A DNA stretch of 64,000 bases from assembly GCA_017163975.1 (NCBI GenBank), contig JAFFSR010000229.1, positions 10,372,001 through 10,436,000 of the forward strand. Direction: 5' to 3'. The DNA comes from Anastatus disparis. Its lineage: Eukaryota; Arthropoda; Insecta; Hymenoptera; Eupelmidae. Numbering within the stretch: the stretch's first letter is position 1; each line of letters starts with the position of its first letter. Under the pieces are notes generated by a model, which did no database searches, had not been told where the DNA came from, and saw only the letters and a list, made by a program, of their open reading frames with translations. Shown piece after piece: positions 13,601-25,600 of this stretch. Position numbers and translations under genes: made by a program.

Positions 13601-16600
13601 TTTTTAGCTTTGCTCGACTCTCCAAACTTTTCATCTAAGTAATCTTCAAACACTCCTAAAAAAAAAATTCAGTACAAACAGTCTACAAAAACTATTTTTT
13701 CTTTATAATATATAAAATTTTATTTAATCCTTACGTCTTAAGACTTCGTATTTGCAAGGAGTAAATAATTTTCTTGGAGATCTGTTCAGCAAATGTCTTC
13801 AATCTTTTTTGTTGGGTCTCATATTATTCAAAAACTACACGGTAAAACAATTTAGTTGTTATTACGAAATTCACTGATTATACTAATATCTAGCGGGACA
13901 GCTATTTTTTTCTTGTTATAACGGATGGTGTTTATATAAATGATGAAAAACGCTATTAGATAAAGATAGATAGTTCGACCCTCTCTTCATTCTGTATTAT
14001 TCTTTTTTTGTAATTTTCATTACATTTAATCACATTTGTTGAAGAGTTATTTCGTTTTGGAGTTTTTGCCTTGTATTAAATATTTTAATTACATACAAAA
14101 TTATTATTCTACCATTTTATAATTTAATTTTTAAACTATTCTAATAAATATTGAACCAGCTTTATTTATCCTAATTAATACCTGGGATTATTTTTCTGTA
14201 GACACTCAATTTCTTTACGAGTCTGCGGTTCGATCTTGGAGTTTCTATGATAGTGCTTTCTGTAAGACCTATGAAATATAAAGTTATGTAAGATTTGTCT
14301 GTATTATAAATATCACATATTCATTAAATATAATTAGCATTTTTTCTTAATTATAAATGATTGAACGGGCTATTGGCATTGAAAAATTAGCATGCGAGAC
14401 CTGATGGTCAGTTCCTGAACTATAACAATAGCGGATATGGCTATACATGTGCCAATGTTTTTATATGCAAAGAAACCAGTAATTTCGTTTTTTAAGTAAT
14501 TTGGTAAAATAAAATGTGGAAAAACAAATAGTGGAAAATTTTGTTTTTCAAGGTTTTCTTGAGGACGAAGCAATAAAATGTATTTTTTCTTATCAAAGAA
14601 AATATTCCTCTTTTTGATACAAGATGCGGCTTTTTCTTCATTTTTTGATAAAGTTATTAGTTTTTGTAAAAAAATCATTTCTTTAATTATAAAAGGACAG
14701 AGATACGTGACCTCTTCTTAAAAAATTATAAACAGAGACTGATAAAATTGTTTAAAAAATCAATAAAAGTGATTTATTTTATGAAAATAATAAAGATTAT
14801 GAAAAGATCCTTAATATCAAAAAAGACAAATGTAATCTATGTGGATGTTATGGCTTAATAAAGATTCATAAGCAGAACCATCCCATTATACTCATTATTT
14901 CAGCACTAAATTCTCCAAATTATGAATTATCAAAACTTTTTGCGAAGTTCTTATCAGAAAATTTACGTAAGTCTCATCTTTTTGTTAAAAATAGTTATGA
15001 AATTAAAGAATTTGTGAATGATTTTCTGAAACCTGAAGGTTTTTGTTTGGCGAGTTTTGATGTCGTAGCTTTACCCTATTGAAAATGATAACGTTATTTA
15101 ACGACGTCATTTAATAACGTTATTAATAACGTCATTTCATCAAATGACGTTGCAAATTGAGACATTTCGCGACGTCATTTATGAAAATAACGTCATTTTT
15201 CAAGTGAGCTTTGATGGCTTATTGTATTAAAAAAAATGTGCAAATGAATTAGAACAATAAAATTCTTAAAAACCTTCATTACCTACTTTACATGCTATTC
15301 ATAAGACTTGAAACATTTTTAAATTTATTATATAAATTGATAAAAACTGACGAAAAATAATAAAAATTAATTTAATGTGATAAATAATAATCGATAAAAA
15401 TGGATAAAAACGGATAAAATGTCCGAATTCCTACACTTTTCATCCATTTTTATCCATTTTTATCCATTTTTATATATTTTTAATTATTTTTATCACTTAT
15501 TATCAAGATTTATCCATTTTTATCAATCTTTATTCATGGTTATCATGTTTTATCATTTTTTATTACAAATCTCTTTCGCCAGGGACGTACTATGTAATAA
15601 TATGTTAATACTTAATGAGTTTGAAGTTTGCAACGTTGTTCAACAACGATATTTTGATATTTTTTTAAAATCATAATAACTCGCAGTAACGTACTAAAAC
15701 CATTGTAAAATGACAAAAAAAATTAAATTATGCAACATTCACCCCTTTTTGACTCTTAAACGCCCCAAACTTCCCCCAGGAGAAAAATTGCAATAAGGGT
15801 TGAAAACTTAAAAAAATCGTATCTCGCGATTTTATGAATTTACCAGAAATTTTCTTTTTTTATAGATTTTTTATATTAAAATACAATGAGCATATAAGTT
15901 ACAGCCCATTTGAGGAACAGAAACTACCCCTAAATAAGGGTTGAAAATTGAAAAAAAAAGATTTTTTAAGTTTTCAACCCCTATATAGGGGTAGTTCCTG
16001 TCCCTCAAATGGGCTGTAACTTAAATAATCTTTGTATTTAATATAAAAATCTTATACAAAAAAGAAAATTTCTGGTAAATTCATAAAATTGCGAGATACG
16101 ATATTTTTAAGTTTTCAACCCTTATATAGGGGTAGTTCCTGTTCCTTAAATGGGCTGTAATTTTAATAATCATTGTATTTTAATATATCAAATCAATACG
16201 AAAAAGAAAATTCCAGGTAAATTAATAAAATCGCGAGATAAGATTTTTTAAGTTTTCAACCCCTATATAGGGGTAGTTCCTGTTCCTTAAATGGGCTGTA
16301 ATTTAAATAATCATTGTATATTAATATGTAAAATCAATACAAAAGAGAAAATTCCTGGTGAATTAATAAAATCGCGAGATCAGATATTTTTAAGTTTCCA
16401 ACCCCTATATAGGGGTAGTTCCTGTTCCTTAAATGGGCTGTAACTTAAATAATCTTTGTATTTCAATATAAAAAACGTATACAAAAAAGAAAATTCCTGG
16501 TAAATTTATAAAATCGCGAGATACGATTTTTTAAAATTTTCAACCTTCATATAGGGGTAGTTCCTGCTCATCAAATGGGCTGTAACTTGTATAAACATTA

Positions 16601-19600
16601 GATTTTAATATAGAAAGGCACTAGAGAAAAGAAAATTCTTGGTAAATTAATAAAATCGCGAGATACAATTTTTTTAAACTTTCAACCCTTATATAGGGGT
16701 AGTTCCTGTTCCTCAAATGGGCTGTAACTTATATATTCATTGTATTTTAATATAAAAAATCTATACAAAAAAGGAAATTTCTGGTAAATTCATAAAATCG
16801 CGAGATACGATTTTTTAAAATTTTTATCCCTCATATAGGGGTAGTTCCTGTTCCTCAAATGGGCTGTAACTTGTATAAACATAAGATTTTAATATAGAAA
16901 GGCACTAGAAAAAATAAAATTCTCGGTAAATTAATAAAATCGCGAGATACGATTTTTTTAAATTTTCAACCCCTATATAGGGGTAGTTCCTGTTCCTTAA
17001 ATGGGCTGTAACTTAAATAATCTTTGTATTTTAATATAAAAAACTCATACAAAAAAGAAAATTTCTGCTAAATTAATAAAATCGCGAGATAAGTTTTTTT
17101 TAAGTTTTCAACCCCTATATAGGGGTAGTTCCTGTTCCTTAAATGGGCTGTAATTTAAACAATCATTGTATTTCAATATATAAAATCAATACAAAAAAGA
17201 AAATTCCTGGTAAATTCATAAAATCGCGAGATAAGATTTTTTTAAATTTTCAACCCTTATATAGGGGTAGTTCCTGTTCCTCAAATGGGCTATAACTTAT
17301 ATAATCATTGTATTTTAATATAAAAAACCAATCCAAAAAAGAAAATTCTTGGTGAATTCATAAAATTGCGAGATACGATTTTTTTAAGTTTTTAACCCTT
17401 ATTGCAATTTTTCTCCTGGGGGAAGTTTGGGGCGTTTAAGAGTCAAACAGGGGTGAATGTTGCATAATTTAATGGTTTTTGCTATTTTACAATGGTTTTA
17501 GTACGTTATTGCGAGTTATTATGATTTTTAAAAAATATCAAAATATCGTTGTTGAACAACGGTGCAAACTTCAAACTCATATACTTATCTCACTATAGGA
17601 CAGATTAATAAATTTAATTCTTTATTCTAAAAATAAGTAAAAAGATAATTATTACCTGATCCATGATGTGTAGTAGCATTACCAGTATGCACTGGAGCTG
17701 TAGCATTTTCATCTGTTATCACTACCGTAGGTTCTAATGGCCTAGTTGTATCAATAGTAGTTGTTGTAGAATCTTGTACAATGTTGGCTCGAAGGACATC
17801 TTCTGAAGTTTGTATGTTATCTTGGTTGTTACGATCATCACCACCATCAGCACGATCATCATAATTATTATCATAAACAATACCTTTATCATGCTCTTTA
17901 GTGTTTCCAGGACCATCCTTATCACTACTATCATTAATGAAACCATTGTTATCACCATTAACTTTACCATCATCTTTCTCTTTTTCAGGATCTTCATCAA
18001 TTCTAATTTCATCTTCATTATACACTTTTTCTTCTCTGAAACCGTTATCATTGAAACTACTTTTATTTGATTTATTGTTTGTACTATTAGTTCCTTCTAA
18101 ATGAAATTTTTTTCTGCTAACATTATCTTGCTTAGGATCTTCATCAAAACTAAATTCATCTCCCTCATACACATTTTTTTCTTCAATGTCATTATCATTA
18201 CAACTACTTTTCTTTAATTTATTCTTTGTACTATTAGTACCTTCTAAATGAAATTTTTTTCTGCTAACATTATCTTGCTTAGGATCTTCATCAAAACTAA
18301 ATTCATCTCCCTCATACACATTTTTTTCTTCAATGTCATTATCATTACAACTCCTTTTTTTCAATTTCTTCTTTGTACTATTAGTACCTTCTAAATGAAT
18401 TTTTTTTCTGCTATCATTATCTTGCTCAAGATCTTCATCAATACTAACTTCATCTTTATCATACGTATTTTTTTCTCCGTCATTATCATTACAACTCCTT
18501 TTTTTAAATTTCTTCTTTGTACTATTAGTACCTTCTAAATGAATTTTTTTTCTGCTATCATTATCTTGCTCAAGATCTTCATCAATACTAACTTCATCTT
18601 CATCATACATATTTGTTTCTCTAATGTCATTATCATTGCTACTTTTTTTAAATTTCTTCTTTGTACTATTAGTACATTCTAATTGAAATTTTTTTCTGCT
18701 GCTTAAAAATTTTTTCAATACAAGTTTGCCATCATCGTTATTTGCTTTCTTTTTGTTTTATTTTTCATCCCCTGTTGCGTCGCACCATGTCAATTCCACG
18801 AAATCACATCTATTTCGTGGAATTTCGACAAACACACGACTCGCTCGAACGCGGCATGCAAAGAGGTGGCAGCACGTTGCGGTCATCATAGTCAAATTTT
18901 CTATACTCGGGTCACTTTGCGCCCGAGTTAACGAGTCAAATCAAGTCATTTGTACAGTCAGTTATTCGTCAAGCGCGACTGAATACACACCTCTCTGCAC
19001 GCCTCGCGTCACGAGTCTCATCTTGAAACATACAATCGTGTCCTAGTACACCGCACTCTAGCTGTAATAGACATTACGTTGATCGCAACTGCGAATCAAA
19101 GTCTATTACCTCGTAATTTCGTGTCCTAGTACACCGCACTCTAGCTGTAATAGAAGTTACGTTGGTCTCAGTGAGAATCAAAGTCTATTACCTCGTTCAA
19201 ACTCAATTGCAACAAACGTTACCTTGATTTCTTAAAATCAGCGTTTGTTGTATACTCTGATTCAAAGCCGTGCGCGCACGCAAACCGAAAGCATATGCAA
19301 GCGTTTACCGTATCTTGCGTTAATTTTAAGTGCGATAGTTCAGTGTTGTAAAATTTAATAAAAAGGGTTTTTTATGCCGAAAGGCTTTTTCCCTCTATAT
19401 GGTGTTAATTTTATTTCGTAGTCCTTTAGCTTCTTCTCATAAAGATTAAATTTAATAAAAATTAAATCAACTACAAGCAATCAATTTAGAGTCAGTGAAT
19501 ACAAAATTTGGTTAAGTGAAAATTAATTGGTGTAGTGAGATAAAGTTAGTTAAAATCATTTCTTTTTTAATCTGTGTCTTTATTTTTATTTTTATTTTTT

Positions 19601-22600
19601 TTTATCTATTTTTTATTATTCATTTTTTTTTCTACTTTCATTTTTTTGTTTAATTTATAATTTTTTTTGATTTTATTCTTTTGTGGTAAATTTGGATGTA
19701 GCCTACGCTACATCCCCTAAAAGCATTTAAAATTACAAAATTTTATACAAATCAAAGTTACAAGACTAATTATAGCTAAATTTTTATATACTACTTTACC
19801 TTAACTTTAACAGAATTTTCTTTGGTTTTAGATTTTAATTTTATAGATGAAATCAAATCACTTCTTCTTATTTTTTTTATTCTATGTCTTATTTTGTTAT
19901 TTTCTAACTCCTTTTTAGCTAAAAAAAATTACAATTTTTATGTGATTGAAACAGATATTTAAATAAACTTACAAATTATTGAATTGAATTACTTACTTCC
20001 TATCATAATAAGTTGGGCCGGTGAATATCTAAAATGATTGTTGTCATCATATCTTTTTACATTGTAAGGTTCGTTCACCACTTTACTGGGACTGAAGTGA
20101 AGGATGTCTTTGATGGGCACAATATCAATTTCATTCTCAGAATAAAATTTTACCACCCCATGATCAGCCATGCTTTCCTAAATAAGAATTATATTAATAA
20201 AATTTTTCTTACATAACCTTAACATTCATTAAAAGAAAATTAAAAGAAAAGAATAATAGGTTACGAATTATTATAATATATTTAAAACATTTATTATTTC
20301 AACTTACTTGATCTTATTAAGCACTTTAATATATCCAGCGTTGATTTTGAAGAAGCCGATAAAAACTATAAGAAAGAGTTTACAATTTTTTAAAGATCAG
20401 CGTGGTTAGAGCTTTCCCTTGCTTACAAGAGAAACAAAGAAAAATACGAAAAACTATCGTTAATTGTACTGGGTGTTGTGTACTGTGCTTTAACATCGTT
20501 AGGTCGAGTCTACACTATGTACTTTGTGCCGTCTATACTTTTGGATGGAGTCGTTGATTGGTCGTTTTTTAAAAATAACCCAATCAACGACTTTGTCCAA
20601 AAGTATAGACGGCACAAAGTACATAGTGTAGACTCGGCCTTAGGTGGCATGCTTACATGATATTTCTAGGTGCTGGGGGGCTGCTCTATCTTATTTTAGA
20701 ATTAATTCAATTTTTGAAAAAATAAATTTTTTTTAACATATAAAAGTAAAATACATATAATTATGTATAATACGTTTCGATATGTGAAACCTTGGAGGAA
20801 GCATGCTGTGAAAAAAGTATAAACGGTGTGAAGAGAGAGGGCGATAGTTTCGGTAATCATTTTGTCTTTCCTAACTTTTGTATGTATGTATGTATATGTA
20901 CCTTGAACGTAAGTTTTGAACAAGAGAATAAAAAATATATTCGCGCATCCATAGGTTTGATACATACATATATATTTTGAATATCAGCAGCCAAAATCGT
21001 TTTCCAGGCAAAATTTTTTTTACAGTACTTCTATTATAACCTTTCGATATTTGCAAGTACCAAAAACTTAGTGTTACAGTGTATTTATTATCAGAAAGGC
21101 CAATAAAACCAGAGGAAGACGTGTATTTATTACCGTTATTATTTATTTACTTGTAAGTTCGTTATTGTTTACTATAGTAACTTAACAATAATTTTTTAAA
21201 AATTTTCAAAGCAATATTTCTTTTTTTGACCGTTGCTAAATGCACAATAAACAAATTATTATTTTGCTGTAATAATATGGAAATATTTCAGTTAATAAGT
21301 ATTAATAACTGTTAATAAATGTGAAAAATAGTAGATAATTACAAATAACTATAGATAACAGTTAATAGTTATAATTTACAGTAAATCATTATTATTAACT
21401 GTTTATAAGAATTATTAACTGTTATCAACTATTATAAGGTGTTGTTTATGTCTGAATTGCGATAATTTATAACAGTTATTAACACTTTTATACAATCTAA
21501 CACAAAAATCATTTCCATATGAGAAGGAAAATCAAACTAATGATTTCATTTATTTCTTTTCACAATTAAAAAATATATAAAACCAGGGGGAGGGAGAGGG
21601 AAAGACTCAATTTTTTTATAATATAAGTTGTATGAAAATTAATGGTGGGTACTGAGAAAATTGTAAAATATATTTTGTTATGAATATAGCAGTATTCTTA
21701 TTTTTTATGCTTGTCATTTTTCATGAAATATTTCATAATTTACATAAATAAGTGTTTATTGGAAAACCATAAATGAGACTTTCTTAAATGGTAATTTTTA
21801 GTTTACTTTTAAAAAGAAAAATTATTACTCTTATGTACAATAATGTATTTGATATATTTATGTAAATCGAATTCTTATATATAATAAATAATAAAGAATT
21901 GTTCATGTTATATTTAGTAGTTTAATGTTTCTATTGCAGAAAAATAAGTAACAATGACACAAAATCCTTGCAAAAAATATAAAAATTATTTAGAAACATG
22001 TGACATAAACGATGTAAGCCCGAGAATCATTAGAAGATTAAATCCTACTAGTTCAAAATTAAGCAGAAATGTAAGTTATAATTAATATAATATTTCATAT
22101 TTAAAGATGTTTTGTATTTTTTTTAAGTCTTTACTACGAGAATAGCGTAAATCATAATATGTCCTTTTTTGTATTATATTTTAATTAAACTCTTTGATCA
22201 ATAAAATGTCCATATAAACAATCATGTCTCTTTTTCAGAATGCTGAAACTAGAAATATTGAAGAGTTTGTATGTGAGTCTAATATGGAGGCTACAGAAAA
22301 ATATGAGTCACAACAGATGTTTGAAAAAGAAGAAATATTGCCAAATGAAAATGTTGATGTAATTAAGGATGTTATGCTACAAACTGAAAATAATATTGCT
22401 AATTTCAAGACAGACCATAAAATGTTAAAATCAGTTGTCAGTGCTTCGGAGGTATATGATTTTTAATTTATTTATTTTTAAAATTAAAAACATTTTTTGA
22501 TTATTCGATAAAAGCGTAATGAAAATAAACATTCTTTCATCAGCTTTTAATTTATTATTAGAGATTTTAAATTTAAAATTCCTATTTGAAATTACAATTA

Positions 22601-25600
22601 CTTGAAACAAAATAAAGGTTTTTATATGAATTATTCATATATGTATTGTCACTTAATTTTCTTTATGTTTTTGAAAAGCATAATTTATTCAGGTATAAAA
22701 CTTTCTAACCCTATTGAAAAAAACACGTGTTTTTTACATGTAAAATTTGCGTGTTTTTTCAAGAATATTTTTCACGTGCTTTTTTCACATGTCTTTGTTG
22801 ACGTGAAATATTGTGAAAATAGAAAAAAAACACGTGTTTTTTGTATATTTTTTCATATTGAAAACTACGCATTTTTCATTAACGAACAATGAGAATGTTT
22901 TGTAAAGAGTATTTATAATACTTTATTTTGACCTTTTTGAAAAAAAAACGTTGTGTATCTACACGTATTTTTTATAACTCTTCGAAGATCGAAGAGCTTC
23001 TAAAACCCAGAGTGTCTGGCTTCATATATCTTGTGTCTTCGAAATTTGTATAGGGGATGACAAAACTGAGAAAAACGCCACCTAGTGACTTAGAGTCAGA
23101 CCGACATAATCGATCATCAATAGCGATTTTAAATCACTAGGTGGCGTTTTTCTCAGTTTTGTCATCCCCTATACAAATTTCGAAGACACAAGATATATGA
23201 AGCCAGACACTCTGGGTCTTAGAAGCTCTTCGATCTTCGAAGAGTTATAAAAAATACGTGTAGATACACAACGTTTTTTTTTCAAAAAGGTCAAAATAAA
23301 GTATTATAAATACTCTTTACAAAACATTCTCATTGTTCGTTAATGAAAAATGCGTAGTTTTTAATATGAAAAAATATACAAAAAACACGTGTTTTTTTTC
23401 AATTTTCACAATATTTCACGTCAACAAAAACACGTGAAAAAAACACGTGAAAAAAGCACGTGAAAAAAATGCTTGAAAAAACACGCAAATTTTACATGTA
23501 AAAACCACGTGTAAAAAACACGTGTATTTTGCACGTGTTTTTTTTCAATAGGGAACTTAATAAAATTTTTCAATATTATTATAAAAGTGTTTTAGCTTGA
23601 GACACACTTCACAAATTTTTATGAATCTCTGGACATCTATTTTAATTAATAAAATATTCTATTATAAACATTAAAAATCTACACTAAATTTTTTAAGTAG
23701 CCTACAAGCAGTCATTTCATTATTATTATGTATAATCTAATATGTTTCATTATTTACAAATCTTAATAAAAGTTAAATAATATTATTATTTAAATATAAT
23801 TATTTATGAATACTTCATTATTAAATTGTATAAAATAATATTTAAATATCCATTGTAAATAGTATAATGATAATCAAAACATGAAGAAATTTAAAATTAT
23901 TTGTAAATATTAAAAAGGATAAATTAATTAATATGCAATAAAAAGCATTCATCATTTATTAAGAAAAACATACTACAGAAACAAAATATGAAGTATATAT
24001 TTTATAATTTTTTGTATATTTCACTATAAAATCTTATTTGGATTTTGCAATTTTGAAAAATTTTTGTATATTAGAAGATTTGGAGTTCGAAAGATTTACA
24101 TCACTTACTTTTCAATTTAATATAGAAATCCGTATTGAAATGACTAATAGTTCATTCAATTTACAGAAAAAATTTTATATTTCCATAATTGTTTAATAAT
24201 TTTAAATCTTGAAGCTGAAAATTAAAATTTCAAAACAAAAAACAGGAAAATGTAATAGGAATAGCTTATGTTTAAAATTAACGAATTTCATGTCAAAATT
24301 TATAAAATTATCAACTTTTTTTTATAATAATATTTTCTCTATCTTGAAAATGTAAGTGGTGGTGTTTGTTGACAGATTGGAAAAAGAATACTTTGCCACA
24401 AGATTTCTTTATGAGTTTTCATTTGATTCACTTGAAATTTTTTGGAAATGTTCAAAATCATCTTGCAATCCATATCAGTGGAGCAGATTTCAAATGAACT
24501 TATTTATATTTATTTAATAACATAATATTTATAACACTTAAAGAAATATTTTGAAAAAAATGGTTTTTTATTAAATATTTTTTAATTATTTAAATTTTGC
24601 GGGAATTCTTTACACTTGTATTAATTTCAGTATACTTTTAAACATCTCTAAGTGAATCCAATAAAGACTAACGAAGAAATCCTGCAGAAAATGATTTTTT
24701 GTTCCACTCTGTTAATTAAATGAATTCTCAAAAAAGAGAAAATATTATTGAACAAATAAAATTCAAAATTTAATTTATTTTCACATAAAATCTGTTATTT
24801 TTAAACATAAGCTATTCATATCTCATTTCCCTATTATTTGGTTTTCTGCCTTTAATAGTATCTGGTGCCCTTAAGAATAATTTAAACAAACTGTATTTTC
24901 ATTTTTATCAGAAAAACCCTCTGGTTTCATAATTTGATGAAACTTTTGATTAAGTTTTAGTAGTATAAAACGAAGAATAATCCTCAACCATATGGTCTAA
25001 TGCTCAATTGTTTTGAAAGTGCAATCTGATTTATGATATTTACTCCTTTCTTTGTACCAAAATTTGAAACTACAGATCCTGAATATTATAGTGATTTAAA
25101 GTACTTTAGGTTGCTTTGATTGTATTATAATTATTTGAAATTGTTATTTTATTATTAATAAATGCAATAATTACTTTTATAATAATAATATTATTGATTA
25201 AACTTTAAGTTCTTGACTTGTGTGAGCTTCTCTATATATATAAGTGTTTTAGTGCTCATATTACGACTATAATTAACTCTAATGATTGCATATTCTGTTT
25301 GCATACAAAAATAAATGTATAACAAAAATCTTCCTTTCCATTTTAATAAAAATGTATACACAGAAAAATATTTTCACAATTACAAACAGTAACACATAAT
25401 ACGTTCAAACGGTTAAAATTCATTAGAAATATTATTTAAGTCTTTCTCAATAAAAATTAACATGCATGATAAAGTTGCAGAATTCGGATTATTTTTTATT
25501 AAATAAATAATACAAAATTTCAAAGATATTTAATAATTTATAAATAAAGTGGCAACTTTGCGATTCACGTTTATTTTTATTGAGAAACATTAAATAATAT

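Noticed and set aside
14370..14678. Minus-strand 102-codon ORF
   Set aside because: No recognisable domain. A shorter related sequence at about 13320-13450 suggests a duplicated non-coding or decayed fragment in the BEN-like gene introns.
15619..17400. CRISPR-like array of regular repeats
   Set aside because: Units are ~142-bp satellites without spacers, in a eukaryotic foldback element.
17734..18104. Other-frame ORFs over the repeat exon
   Set aside because: Shadows of the repeated exon; methionine/isoleucine-rich translation of the same AT-rich repeats.
18765..19740. Complete LTR retrotransposon
   Set aside because: LTR-like signals only; no paired LTR, primer-binding site or gag/pol frame.
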